Part shown: positions 16,626-24,624 of the stretch, piece after piece
How positions within the stretch are numbered: position 1 is the stretch's first letter
Layout of the letters: every line of letters begins with the position of its first letter
NCBI GenBank assembly: GCA_030428695.1
Contig: JAUIEM010000026.1
Coordinates: 1-40,150, forward strand
Length of the DNA: 40,150 nt
Direction: 5' to 3'
Origin: a bacterium
GTDB lineage: Bacteria > Planctomycetota > J058 > JAJDCP01
Program-made: the position numbers and the translations under genes
Notes under the pieces: model-generated
Database searches by the model: none
Told to the model about the DNA's origin: nothing
What the model saw: the letters and a program-made list of their open reading frames with translations, nothing else

Positions 16626-17096
16626 CTAGAACTCCAGGCTGTCGAAGTCGTCGGCGAACTCGGCGAAGTAGCGCCGCCAGGCGTTGATCTCCGCCCGGCC
16701 GCGCGGCGGCAGGGGTTTGTCGTCCTCGAAGGTCTCGTCGGGCAGGAGCTCGGCGGCGAAGTCGCGCACGAACACCGCCTCGTACCCCCAGCGCAGGGCC
16801 TCCCGGCGGACCTCGCCGTCGCTCGAGATGACGGTCCAGGGCCCGCGCTGCATCATCTGCATCAGGGTGCGGTCGGCGAAGCTCTCCTCGTGGACCCAGA
16901 AGCGCGCGGCTTCCTTCCTCCGCCGCCCATCCCCCCCGTCGAAGACGACCGTCACCTTGCGCCGCTGGCTCTCCGCCCACGGCAGCAGCAGGTCGAGCAG
17001 CGCGCGCTTGCCCTCCTCGGGGCTCTGCTCGACGAACACCGCGCGGATCTCGGGGATCGCGTGGATCAGGTTGTTGCCGTCGATGAGGTACGCCAC
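16626..17096 (-). CDS. NYN/YacP-like PIN-fold ribonuclease domain protein
   Basis: 156 residues starting at the GTG at 17096 (GGGAGG upstream); the frame extends further upstream but only as low-complexity Arg/Pro sequence. AYLIDGNNLIHAIPEI at the N-terminus is the NYN-domain signature with the first catalytic aspartate; VTVVFDGGDGRR and TVISSDGEV supply the later acidic residues. It resembles YacP/Rae1, which cleaves mRNA on the ribosome. First gene of a minus-strand run of six genes ending at 11858; the permease gene starts on the base after its stop. Confidence 0.78.
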   Translation of the reverse strand: MAYLIDGNNLIHAIPEIRAVFVEQSPEEGKRALLDLLLPWAESQRRKVTVVFDGGDGRRRKEAARFWVHEESFADRTLMQMMQRGPWTVISSDGEVRREALRWGYEAVFVRDFAAELLPDETFEDDKPLPPRGRAEINAWRRYFAEFADDFDSLEF

Positions 17097-17263
17097 GGGC
17101 CGGGCCTCCCGCGCCAAGGTACGCCGCCGGCAAGGTCGGCGCAAGCTGTTCGCGGCCGGGCCCGGTGGCCAGGGCGCTGCCAGACGCGCCTCTTGTTCGA
17201 GAGCTTCGCGCGGCTCGCCGCCGTCTTCCGCACGCTCACGGGAGGGTCGCGGCACCCGCCGGC

Positions 17264-17292
17264 TTGACTCCGGAGGCCGGGCGGCGCACCCT
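17264..17292 (+). promoter_or_regulatory. Putative promoter of the membrane-protein operon
   Basis: TTGACT (17264-17269), a 17-base spacer and CACCCT (17287-17292), 34 bases before the GTG start at 17321. It is the only site here with a near-consensus -35 box. The divergent minus-strand gene starts at 17096, so this 224-base gap should hold promoters for both directions; I see no clear second one. Confidence 0.5.
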
Positions 17293-17320
17293 GTGCCGAG
17301 GAGCGGAGGCAGGAGGCGCC

Positions 17321-18094
17321 GTGGCAGTCGCATCGAGGACCGCGGACACCGGCGAGGACGACGCCCAGAAGAGCTGGCTGCCCCCGGGGGTCCAGCGCGC
17401 CGGGCGCTTCGTCCAGGCGCTGGTGCTGTTCGCGGTGGTCGTCCACGCCGCGCTCGCCTTCTTCCGCGTGATGCCGGCCTACGAGGCGGTCGCGTCGGCC
17501 CTGTACGCGGCGGCGATCTCCGACCTGTTGTTCTTCATGGTCGGGCTGATCCTGGCGATGCTCAGCGCCGGGCTCCGCACGCCGGGGCAGACCGGCGGGA
17601 GGATGCACGGCGGCGTGCTGGTGCTGCTGATGATGGGGATCGCGCTCGGCCTGTGCTACGCGATCCGCGACGTCAGCGGCGACGTGACCGCGGCGATCGC
17701 CGCGGCGATCACCGTCCTGCGCGCGGGCGCCGCCCTCGGCCAGGGGCCGGAGGTGGGCCTGCGGCTGACCTTCGGGGCGCTGCGCCGGAGCGGCATCGGC
17801 CTCGGCACGCTGGTCTTCCCGCCGACCGCCATCCTGCTGTACGGCCTGGTCTTCGGCGCCGCCGCGACCTGGCCGGAGGGGGCGCAGATGGTGTTCGCGA
17901 CGGGCGAGGAGCTCCGCTACCTCGACGACGACAGCGTGATGCTCGGCTACTTCTTCGCCATCCCCTACGCCCTGGTCTGCGCCTACTGGATCTCGGCCGC
18001 GCCGGTGCGCAAGGTCCTGCTGAGCCTCGCGACCTGGGGCTGGCTGCTCGACCTCTTCCGCAAGCGGGCGCCGGTGCGCTCCGGTCTGCCCTGA
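17321..18094 (+). CDS. Multi-pass membrane protein, unknown function (257 aa)
   Basis: GTG at 17321 has AGGAGG six bases upstream; the longer open frame from 17165 is not supported by any start signal. Residues ~27-50 (FVQALVLFAVVVHAALAFF) begin five or six TM helices; the loops hold TPGQTGGRMHGG and RLTFGALRRSG. There is no recognisable transporter signature or catalytic motif. The N-terminus is soluble and charged. It is one base upstream of the metallophosphoesterase gene, so the two are probably coupled and may act together in the membrane. Confidence 0.7.
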   Translation: MAVASRTADTGEDDAQKSWLPPGVQRAGRFVQALVLFAVVVHAALAFFRVMPAYEAVASALYAAAISDLLFFMVGLILAMLSAGLRTPGQTGGRMHGGVLVLLMMGIALGLCYAIRDVSGDVTAAIAAAITVLRAGAALGQGPEVGLRLTFGALRRSGIGLGTLVFPPTAILLYGLVFGAAATWPEGAQMVFATGEELRYLDDDSVMLGYFFAIPYALVCAYWISAAPVRKVLLSLATWGWLLDLFRKRAPVRSGLP

Positions 18095-18095
18095 G

Positions 18096-19151
18096 GTGGG
18101 CGTCCACATCCTCTGCGGCCTGGTCCTCGTCGCCGCCGTCCTCTGGCTGCGGCCGCGCCGCGAGCTGACCGCCGTGATCGCGGCGGCCCTGGTGCTCGGG
18201 CTGGCCGGGACGCTCGGCGCGCTCTTCTGGCGCGAGACCAACTTCCACGCCATCCGGCTGTTCGCCTGGGTGGTGTTCCTCTACATCCCCCTGTGGCTGC
18301 TGATCGCGGCGGGGATGCTGGGGAAGCGCCGCCGGCGCGGCGCCATCTTCCTGGTGCTGGTCGTGATCGCGGTCGAGGCGATCGCCGTCGACGCCTTCCT
18401 GATCGAGCCCTACCGGCTGGAGGTCAGCCGCTTCTCGCTGCCCTCGGAGGAGCTGGAAGAGACCGTGCGCGTCGCGATCCTCGCCGACCTGCAGACCGAC
18501 GTGATCGGAGCCTTCGAGCGCGAGGTCTTCGCCGCCCTCGCAGCGACGGAGCCCGACCTGCTGCTGCTGCCCGGGGACTTCCTGCAGGTCGGCGATCCGG
18601 CGCTGCGCGCGCGCCTGCAGGACGAGCTGCGGGCGCTGTTCGCCGCCCTGCCCCTGACGACGCTGCCGGCCGTCGCCGTCGGCGGCAACACCGACGACGC
18701 CAGCTGGCCGCGCATCTTCTCCGGGCTGCCCGTCGAGGTCTGCACCGGGACGCGCACGATGCGCCTGGGCATCGGCGCGGACAGCCTGACCGTGACCGGT
18801 CTGTCGCTGCGCGACTCCTTCGACACGGGCCTGCAGCTCGCCGCCCGCCCGGGCTACACCATCGTCGTCGGCCACGGCCCGGACTTCGCCCTCGGGCAGG
18901 TCGAGGCCGACCTGCTGGTCGCCGGCCACACCCACGGCGGCCAGGTGCAGCTGCCGCTGATCGGGCCGCTCCTCACCCTGTCCCGCATCCCCCGCGCCTG
19001 GGCCGAGGGCGTGACCGCGCTCGACCGCGGGCGGCACCTGGTCGTGTCGCGCGGCGTCGGCATGGAGCGTGGCCACGCCCCGCGGCTGCGCTTCCTCTGC
19101 CGTCCCCAGCTCGTCGTGCTGGACATCATCCCCACGGCGCGAGGAGAATAG
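18096..19151 (+). CDS. Membrane-anchored metallophosphoesterase with altered metal-site residues
   Basis: 351 residues, GTG start directly after the upstream stop. Four TM helices occupy residues ~1-105 and a calcineurin-like phosphoesterase domain follows. Motifs: ADLQTD (131-136, where most members have D-x-H), LLPGDFL (GD at 160-161), GGNTDD (GNT where the family has GNH[DE]), VVGHGPD and VAGHTHGGQVQLPLIGPL. Thus the first histidine is Gln and the catalytic histidine of block III is Thr, while blocks II, IV and V are intact. YaeI/LpxG-like lipid phosphoesterases are the nearest type. Activity may be altered or lost. It is followed by a Cys-rich exported protein 13 bases on. Confidence 0.78.
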   Translation: MGVHILCGLVLVAAVLWLRPRRELTAVIAAALVLGLAGTLGALFWRETNFHAIRLFAWVVFLYIPLWLLIAAGMLGKRRRRGAIFLVLVVIAVEAIAVDAFLIEPYRLEVSRFSLPSEELEETVRVAILADLQTDVIGAFEREVFAALAATEPDLLLLPGDFLQVGDPALRARLQDELRALFAALPLTTLPAVAVGGNTDDASWPRIFSGLPVEVCTGTRTMRLGIGADSLTVTGLSLRDSFDTGLQLAARPGYTIVVGHGPDFALGQVEADLLVAGHTHGGQVQLPLIGPLLTLSRIPRAWAEGVTALDRGRHLVVSRGVGMERGHAPRLRFLCRPQLVVLDIIPTARGE

Positions 19152-19164
19152 CGCGGGAGGCTCC

Positions 19165-20100
19165 ATGCGCGTCGTCATCCTCGCCCTTCTGTGCGCCCTG
19201 GCCTGCGCCCAGGAACCGTCCCCCGAGCAGGCGGCGGCCCTCAAGGACACCGCCCGCGCCTGCCTGAAGGCCCGGCGCGCCGCCGCCTGCCCGCACTGCG
19301 ACGGCCGGGCCCTGCGCGACTGCGACGACTGCCGCCGCGGCTGCGAGGCCTGCAAGCACCGGGGCGAGGCGCGCTGCGAGGAGTGCGTGCGCGGCATCGA
19401 GGACGAGGACCGCGCGGCGCTGCGCGAGGACTTCGGCTACCCGGGCGACCCGCTCGCCGCCTACAAGCGCTCCCGGCTGACGCTGACCTTCCACGACGCG
19501 AGCCGGGCGACGACGACCTGCCCCGTCAAGCTGCCCGGCAGGGAGGACTACCTCGAGGAGGCCAGCGACTGGGTGCTGACCCCCCGCGGCTGGCGGGTGA
19601 TCAACGTGCGCGACGGGGACGATCCCGAGCAGTGGCCGACGGACCGGGAGGAATGGGAGGCCGCGGGCTTCACCATCACCCCGCTGATGTCCTACACCAT
19701 CGCCGGCAAGGTGCTCGGCGTGCGGGCCTACGAAGACGACGCCGCAACCCTCCTGCCCCTCGACCTCGCCCTCGCCTGGGGCAGCGCCGCCAGCGCCGAG
19801 GTCGCCACACGCACGGTGTTCAGCCAGTCCGACCGCTGGTACCACTGGCGCTTCGAGAACCTCGCCTGGGAGCTCGCCGACCAGATCCCGCGCCGCAGCG
19901 CGAACCTCCACATCGCTCCCGCCACCCCCGCCCTGACCGAGCGCCTGCTCGCCCTGGAGCCGGGCCGCCGCGTGCGCCTCGAGGGCTACCTGATCCGCGC
20001 GGTAAAGCGGCGCCGCTTCTTCGTCAGCAGCCTGAGCCGCCGCGACCGCGACGACGGCAGCTGCGAGGTGCTGTGGGTCGAGGCGCTGGAGGTCGAGTAG
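19165..20100 (+). CDS. Exported Cys-rich protein with zinc-ribbon-like head (311 aa)
   Basis: ATG at 19165 with GGGAGG. The signal sequence MRVVILALLCALACAQ contains a possible lipobox (LACA, Cys 14). Residues ~42-75 carry nine cysteines in CxxC-like spacing (CPHCDG, CDDC, CEAC, CEEC), similar to DnaJ-type zinc fingers. The C-terminal two-thirds (YTIAGKVLGVRAYEDD ... LALAWG ... SQSDRWYHWRFEN ... SANLHIAPATP ... GYLIRA ... SSLSRRDRDDGSCEVLWVE) has many invariant-looking blocks that I have seen in uncharacterised exported proteins. I cannot name the family. Third in a row with the membrane protein and phosphoesterase, but the gap and strong ribosome site allow independent translation. Confidence 0.72.
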   Translation: MRVVILALLCALACAQEPSPEQAAALKDTARACLKARRAAACPHCDGRALRDCDDCRRGCEACKHRGEARCEECVRGIEDEDRAALREDFGYPGDPLAAYKRSRLTLTFHDASRATTTCPVKLPGREDYLEEASDWVLTPRGWRVINVRDGDDPEQWPTDREEWEAAGFTITPLMSYTIAGKVLGVRAYEDDAATLLPLDLALAWGSAASAEVATRTVFSQSDRWYHWRFENLAWELADQIPRRSANLHIAPATPALTERLLALEPGRRVRLEGYLIRAVKRRRFFVSSLSRRDRDDGSCEVLWVEALEVE

Positions 20101-20534
20101 GATATTCGCGTGAATATGTGCGGACATCCGGGCCGGTTCGGCCTCGGACGTCCGGGCGCCCGGCAGGGCGCAACATCAGCTCGAGAGGACCAGGTTGCCC
20201 TCCAAAGCTGGAGACAGCTCCGGCCAGCGACGGGCTTCTCGTGAGAGGACTTCCCCTGGAGCTGGCTCCAGGCAAGTCCCCGGCCCCGATTCCCCCCAAA
20301 GCTGGATGCCTGTTCGCGAGCGGACGACGGGAGGGGGCTCCCCTACGTCCCTGTTGTGCGCTCCCTCGATCCCGATCGAAAGCGACCGCGGGAAGCCCGC
20401 CCCTGGCCGACAACCTGCGACCCCGACTCCCCACACGATCGAAGCCACCCAGGCGGCATCGAGCCCCAGGGATCCCCTTGCGGCCGCGCCCGGCCGCCGG
20501 GTAGCCTGGAGGGACCTCGCCACCGGAGCCCGCC
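20101..20534 (+). other. Non-coding gap with several palindromes
   Basis: No gene seen. Directly after the stop comes ATATTC-GCGT-GAATAT (20102-20117), an AT-rich hairpin unusual in this genome; lacking a T-run it is only a possible terminator. Two similar palindromes follow (CGGACATCCGG and CGGACGTCCGG, 20120-20155). CCTGGAGC-TG-GCTCCAGG (about 20255-20272) is another hairpin, and CCAAAGCTGGA occurs twice about 95 bases apart. Near the end TTGCGG (20478-20483), 18 bases and TAGCCT (20502-20507) form a probable promoter 33 bases before the next ATG. Confidence 0.5.
20478..20507 (+). promoter_or_regulatory. Putative promoter of the DUF4132 operon
   Basis: TTGCGG at 20478-20483 and TAGCCT at 20502-20507 with an 18-base spacer, 33 bases before the ATG at 20535. 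It matches the TAnnCT pattern seen before other genes here. Confidence 0.42.
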
Positions 20535-20753
20535 ATGCCCTCCCTGCGCCTGAACCCCGAAGACGACCCGAGCGCGGTCGCCCGCGAGCTGCGGCGGCTC
20601 AGCCTCGGCCTCGACAAGGGCGACCGCCGGCTCGCCGAGCTCGCCCTCGCCCGCTGTGACTTCCTCGCCAGCAAGACCGGCGGCCACGCCCGCCTCGACG
20701 AGCAGGTCGCGGCGCTGCGGCAGAAGGCGGAGGCCATCCTCGGGGGAGGCTGA
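20535..20753 (+). CDS. Small helical protein (72 aa) upstream of DUF4132 gene
   Basis: ATG at 20535; the Shine-Dalgarno sequence is weak (GGAG 9-12 bases upstream). The protein is charged and predicted all-helical (LRRLSLGLDKGDRRLAELAL ... LDEQVAALRQKAEAIL), with no family I can name. Its TGA overlaps the next ATG by one base (TGATG), showing translational coupling. It may be a partner or regulator of the DUF4132 protein. Confidence 0.65.
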   Translation: MPSLRLNPEDDPSAVARELRRLSLGLDKGDRRLAELALARCDFLASKTGGHARLDEQVAALRQKAEAILGGG

Positions 20754-23071
20754 TGGGCTTCGACCGCGCCGCCTGCCTCGCGCGCCTCGCCCGCTTCGTC
20801 GATCCCGCCCGCGGCGCGTCGTGGCGGGAGGATGGCCCGCGACTGCCGATGGCGGAAGCCGAGGCGCGGTTCTGGCTACGCCTGCTCGCGGTCGTCGGCG
20901 ACCACGATCGCGCGTCGCTGCTCGCCCAGGCCCAGGATCTCGACGTCGCGCGGCCGCTGCGCTGGCCGGAGGCCGCCCAGGCGATCGCCTCCACGCCGCT
21001 GCCCGAAGCGATGACGGTGCCGCTCTGCGGGCTCCCGCCCTACGTCGTCTGCCGCGCCCTGCGCGCCCCCTTCCCCACGAGCCTGCGGGTCGCGCACGCG
21101 TTCCGGGAGCGGGCGCTGCCCGACCTGGACGGAGCCGCGCGGGAGCGCCTGCGGCGGGAGCTCGAGGTCGCCCCGGAGGACTGGCCCACCACGACGGAGG
21201 ACACGCCGAGCGCCCTGTTCTTCCTCGCCGCCGCCCTCGGTATGCGCGACGCGATCCTGCCCGTGGTCGAGAGCTGGCCCGCCCCCGCGGACCCCATCCG
21301 CGCCGCCCGCATCCAGCGCGCCCATCAGCCCCACTGGCTGCTGCTCGCGCTGTCCAGGGACGAGGCGCTGGCGCACTTCCGGCGGCTGTCCCTGCGCTGC
21401 CCGTCGCGTAGCTTCCTCGAGGCCTGGCTGGCCTTGACCGGGGTGGACGGCGTCGAGCCCGCCGGCCAGCGGCTCGAGAGCCCGCGCCTGCTCGCCCGCC
21501 TCGCGCAGGTGCTCGCCCCGGAGACCGGACGGCTGATGGCGGGATTGCACGCCGGCCCGCTCGCCGTGCAGGCCCAGGCCTGGCTGGCCGCCCATCCCGC
21601 GCTCGCTCCGGCGCCGACCGAGGCCGACAGGGCCGACCGCGAGCGGCTCGAGCGCCGCGCCGACGCCGCCCGCGACACGCGCGCCCTGCGCGCCGGGCTC
21701 GAGCTCGAGCGGCTGCCGGCTCTGACCCGGGGCGGCGAGGCGGTGCCTCTCGACGAGGTGCGCTCGCAGCTCGAGGTTGTGCGCGCGGCCGCTCCCTTCG
21801 AGGTCACTCCCGGCGTGCGGCGCTTCGCCGCGGGCCTGGACCCGGAGAGCCGCGCGGTCTTCGGTGACGCCTTCGGCCGTCATCACGCGGGCGACCTCGA
21901 GCTCGCGCCCCCGTTGTGCCACGTCCTCGCGCTGTTCGGCGGCCCCGGCGTGGTCGGGCTGCTGGCTCCGGACAAGGAGGTCGACCCCGAGCGCTGGCGT
22001 GCACAGCTCGAGGCCTGGCGCTACCGCTGCTCGGCCCTGCAGCTGTGCGGGAGCGACGAGGCGCTGCGCATCCTGGTCTCCCACACGGCCGCCGACCGCC
22101 CGCGCAGCCTGCGCGACGCCGCCTTCCTGGCCCTGTCCGCGCTCGCCGCCGAGCGCGGCTGCGAGCGCGAGGAGCTGTTCGACGCGGTCGCCCCCGACTT
22201 CGACTGCGCGGACCGTCGCCTGTCCTACGGGGAGCGTTCCTTCCGGCTCGTCTTCGACCCGTCCCTGAAGCCGCGCCTGCGCTGCGCGGACGGCAGCCTG
22301 CGCAAGGGCCTGCCCCGGGCCCGCAAGAGTGACGACCCGGCGCGGGTCGCCGAGGCGAAGGCGCGGTGGAAGCGCTGGAAGAAGAACATCGCCGCCTTCT
22401 CGAAGGGCCAGAGGTCGCGCCTGAAGCAGGCGATGCTGCGCGGCAGACGCTGGGCACCGGACAGCTTCCGCGCGCAGTACACCGGGACGGGCCTGCGTGG
22501 CCTGCTCGCCCGGCGCCTGATCTGGGGCGCCTTCGCCCCGGACGGCGCGCTGCTCTTCAGCTTCCGCGTCGACGCGGACGGCGCCGCCTGCGACCTCGAG
22601 GACAGCCCGCGGACGCTGCCGGAGGACGCCCGCATCGGCCTGATCGACGCGAACCACCTCCGCCTCGAGGAGCTCGAGCGCTGGCTCGAGATCCTGCGCG
22701 ACTACGAGCTGTTCCAGCCCTTCACCCAGCTGTCGCGCGTCGTCCTGCGGGTCGAGCCGGGCGACGCCGAGGAGCGCCAGCTCCCGCTGCCCGCCGAGGC
22801 GACCTGCAGGCTGCCGAAGTTCTTCGCGATCCTGCGCAACACGAAGTGGATCCGCGACCCCGACGGCCGGGACATGCTCAAGGACTTCCCTCGGGCCCGC
22901 CAACGCGCCTTTCTCCGCTACCGCACCGCGGGCGACGAGGTCGAGCTCGAGCGGGTGGTCTTCCAGCCCTTCGACTTCGACGCGACCGGGGGCCTGAACC
23001 TCGCGCTCGGCCAGGTCCACCCGGTCGTGTTCAGCGATGTCGCCCGCGTGGTCGCCGCGATCCTGCGCTGA
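20753..23071 (+). CDS. DUF4132 domain-containing protein (772 aa)
   Basis: 772 residues, starting at the TGATG overlap. The C-terminal part (residues ~535-770) reads RWKRWKKNIAAFSKGQRSRL, AMLRGRRW, ARRLIWGAF, RIGLIDANHL and DYELFQPFTQLSR, the layout of the DUF4132 family (related to MolR/WGR proteins). The N-terminal half is helical, Leu/Ala/Arg-rich and may form HEAT-like repeats. There is no signal peptide or TM helix. Family function is not established; members often occur next to WGR or MoxR/VWA genes. Neither is adjacent here. It ends nine bases from the convergent OB-fold gene. Confidence 0.8.
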   Translation: MGFDRAACLARLARFVDPARGASWREDGPRLPMAEAEARFWLRLLAVVGDHDRASLLAQAQDLDVARPLRWPEAAQAIASTPLPEAMTVPLCGLPPYVVCRALRAPFPTSLRVAHAFRERALPDLDGAARERLRRELEVAPEDWPTTTEDTPSALFFLAAALGMRDAILPVVESWPAPADPIRAARIQRAHQPHWLLLALSRDEALAHFRRLSLRCPSRSFLEAWLALTGVDGVEPAGQRLESPRLLARLAQVLAPETGRLMAGLHAGPLAVQAQAWLAAHPALAPAPTEADRADRERLERRADAARDTRALRAGLELERLPALTRGGEAVPLDEVRSQLEVVRAAAPFEVTPGVRRFAAGLDPESRAVFGDAFGRHHAGDLELAPPLCHVLALFGGPGVVGLLAPDKEVDPERWRAQLEAWRYRCSALQLCGSDEALRILVSHTAADRPRSLRDAAFLALSALAAERGCEREELFDAVAPDFDCADRRLSYGERSFRLVFDPSLKPRLRCADGSLRKGLPRARKSDDPARVAEAKARWKRWKKNIAAFSKGQRSRLKQAMLRGRRWAPDSFRAQYTGTGLRGLLARRLIWGAFAPDGALLFSFRVDADGAACDLEDSPRTLPEDARIGLIDANHLRLEELERWLEILRDYELFQPFTQLSRVVLRVEPGDAEERQLPLPAEATCRLPKFFAILRNTKWIRDPDGRDMLKDFPRARQRAFLRYRTAGDEVELERVVFQPFDFDATGGLNLALGQVHPVVFSDVARVVAAILR

Positions 23072-23080
23072 GGCCTCTCC

Positions 23081-23515
23081 CTAAGGCCGGCCCACGCCGG
23101 TGAAGATCACCGGGTCCAGGCGCAGGCGCTCGTGCTTCCACACACAGCGCCCCCGCACCCCGACGCGCGCGCCGTTTTCCGGCCAGGCGAGCTCGCTGAC
23201 CACCGGCGCCAGGCGCAGGCGCCCGCCGCCCCGGCCGATCAGCACCGCGCGGCCGAAGTTGTTCTCGAGGGTGCCGAGCAGCTCGAGCACTTTGCCGTCG
23301 TAGGCGAGGGCCGCCGAGTCCGGAGCGGTGCGGAAGCGCAGCAGCAGCGCGTCGAGGTCGACCGCGAGGCCGGGCTCCTCGCCGAGGGCGCCGGCGCCGA
23401 GGTCGCGGACCCGGGGCTCGAGGAAGAGGGACAGGACGCCGCCGAGGGTCAGCAGCACCAGGCAGCCCTGCAGGGCGCGGGTCAGGCGGGGATGCGGGAC
23501 GCGGGGCGTTGCCAT
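23081..23515 (-). CDS. Membrane-anchored OB-fold (tRNA_anti-like) protein
   Basis: 144 residues from the ATG at 23515 (GGAGG six bases upstream); the open frame to 23560 has no start signal. One TM helix (ALQGCLVLLTLGGVLSLF, ~18-35) is followed by an OB-fold. DLDALLLRFRTAPDSAALAYDGKVLELLGTLE and the GARVGVRGRC segment resemble the tRNA_anti-like family, where ...AA..Y.gK.i.v.G... is diagnostic. It is 51 bases downstream of the methyltransferase gene on the same strand, so it is probably the last gene of the peptide-array transcript. Function unknown. Confidence 0.68.
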   Translation of the reverse strand: MATPRVPHPRLTRALQGCLVLLTLGGVLSLFLEPRVRDLGAGALGEEPGLAVDLDALLLRFRTAPDSAALAYDGKVLELLGTLENNFGRAVLIGRGGGRLRLAPVVSELAWPENGARVGVRGRCVWKHERLRLDPVIFTGVGRP

Positions 23516-23566
23516 CGGGAGCCTCCGGGGGCGCACCCGCCCCCGAGCCGTCCGCATCATACCGCC

Positions 23567-24274
23567 TCAGCGCCTGCCCAGGAAGGCCGGCACGTTCCCC
23601 TCCAGCGGCGCGTCGAGCGACTCCGCCCGGAAGCCGACCGCGTCGAGCAGCCGCAGCCAGTCGGCCCGGGCGAACAGGCCCTCGGCGTGGCGCTCGTGGT
23701 GGCCGCGCACGGTGCCGTCGCGGTCGCGCAAGAGGAAGGCGTAGTCGACGAGGAAGCTCGTGTCCGTCGGGTCGGGGTCCCAGCTCCACTCGAGGTAGCG
23801 CAAGCCGCGGCCGTCCCGGTCGCAGCCGCCGCTGTCGGTGCCGGGTTGGAAGGTCTCGCGCACGCAGTCGGGCACGACCAGCAGCGCGCCGCCCGGGCGC
23901 AGGTGCTCCCAGGCGGTGCGGAAGGCGGCGGCCAGCTCCTCCTCCGTGGTCATGTACATCACCGCGTCGTGCAGCAGCACCGCGTCGAAGCGCCGCCCCA
24001 GCCGCAGGCTGCGCATGTCGCCGAGGACGTGCTCGCAGTCAGGGTTGAGGGCGCGGCTGACCGCGAGCATGCCGGGGGCCGCATCGACCAGGGTCAGGCG
24101 CCAGACGTCGCGGAGGTGCGAGGCGGTGTGGCCGCCCCCGCTGCCGAGCTCGAGCACCGTCGTGGGGGAGCAGGCGGCGTCGAGCAGGGAGCGGAAGCAG
24201 GCGGCGTCGGCGACGTAGTCCTCCGGGGGTGAGAACAGCGGCCACCAGTCGGCATGACGTGCGTAGAATTCCAC
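23567..24274 (-). CDS. Class I SAM-dependent methyltransferase
   Basis: 235 residues. I chose the GTG at 24274, preceded by GGAGG at 7-base spacing and giving the usual EFYARHADWWPLF start of this fold; an upstream ATG (24307) has no ribosome site. VLELGSGGGHTASHL (residues 40-54) is the SAM-binding motif I, LVDAAPGMLAVSRALNP motif II, LGDMRSLRLGRRFDAVLLHDAVMYM motifs III-IV, and LRPGGALLVVPD follows. The acceptor cannot be inferred from sequence. Located 43 bases downstream of the fifth small ORF of the peptide array and on the same strand, it may modify those peptides. That is inference from position only. Confidence 0.82.
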   Translation of the reverse strand: MEFYARHADWWPLFSPPEDYVADAACFRSLLDAACSPTTVLELGSGGGHTASHLRDVWRLTLVDAAPGMLAVSRALNPDCEHVLGDMRSLRLGRRFDAVLLHDAVMYMTTEEELAAAFRTAWEHLRPGGALLVVPDCVRETFQPGTDSGGCDRDGRGLRYLEWSWDPDPTDTSFLVDYAFLLRDRDGTVRGHHERHAEGLFARADWLRLLDAVGFRAESLDAPLEGNVPAFLGRR

Positions 24275-24317
24275 CGCGGTCCCTCCACTGCTGGCGGGGA
24301 CCAGCATAGCACAGGGC

Positions 24318-24419
24318 TCAGGAGCGGGCGGCGGGCACGGACGGGACAGGCGCGGCGGAGACGGGCTTCGCTCCCGGGCGCGGGTTGCGTCGGGTGGGGA
24401 TGCGCAGGCGGACTCTCAT
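24318..24419 (-). CDS. Small basic Pro-rich peptide (33 aa), coupled to peptide gene 4
   Basis: Its ATG overlaps the stop of the fourth 22-residue peptide (ATGA). The product starts MRVRLRIPTRRNPRPG, then is Ala/Val/Pro-rich to the stop. It differs from the four array peptides. There is only a weak GAAGAGG ribosome site, so it would rely on coupling. It could be a genuine leader or peptide, or readable by chance in GC-rich DNA. Confidence 0.42.
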   Translation of the reverse strand: MRVRLRIPTRRNPRPGAKPVSAAPVPSVPAARS

Positions 24420-24484
24420 CGCGCGGCCTCTTCGCTGCGGTTGATCCGGAAGCCGCCACTGCGGACGCGGGTCTTGCTCTTCAT
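24416..24484 (-). CDS. Array peptide 4 (22 aa)
   Basis: Fourth and last copy. AGGAG lies 7 bases before the ATG. It differs from peptide 2 at residue 14 (Ile for Leu) and residue 22 (Arg instead of Asp), the latter because its stop has shifted to the ATGA overlap with the next ORF. Shared core: KTRVRSGGFR-[LI]-NRSEEAA. Basic N-terminal half, acidic C-terminal half, with Gly-Gly at 10-11. Confidence 0.72.
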   Translation of the reverse strand: MKSKTRVRSGGFRINRSEEAAR

Positions 24485-24517
24485 GGTCGATCTCCTGGGA
24501 AGCCGGAAGCGGGCGCG

Positions 24518-24586
24518 TCAGTCCGCGCCCTCCTCGCTGCGGTTGAGCCGGAAGCCGCCACTGCGGACGCGGGTCTTGCTCTTCAT
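24518..24586 (-). CDS. Array peptide 3 (22 aa)
   Basis: Third copy. GAGGAG precedes the ATG. It is identical to peptide 2 except Gly for Ala at residue 20. A 60-base stretch around the start, including the ribosome site, is almost unchanged from copy 2, so this is a recent duplication. The 33-base spacer to copy 4 shows no hairpin. Confidence 0.75.
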   Translation of the reverse strand: MKSKTRVRSGGFRLNRSEEGAD

Positions 24587-24624
24587 GATCGTTCTCCTCG
24601 TGATGTTCGGGGGTCAGGGCTGCG

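Noticed and set aside
17165..17320. N-terminal extension of the membrane protein to 17165
   Set aside because: Would run over the TTGACT-17-CACCCT promoter and gives low-complexity residues; GTG at 17321 has AGGAGG.
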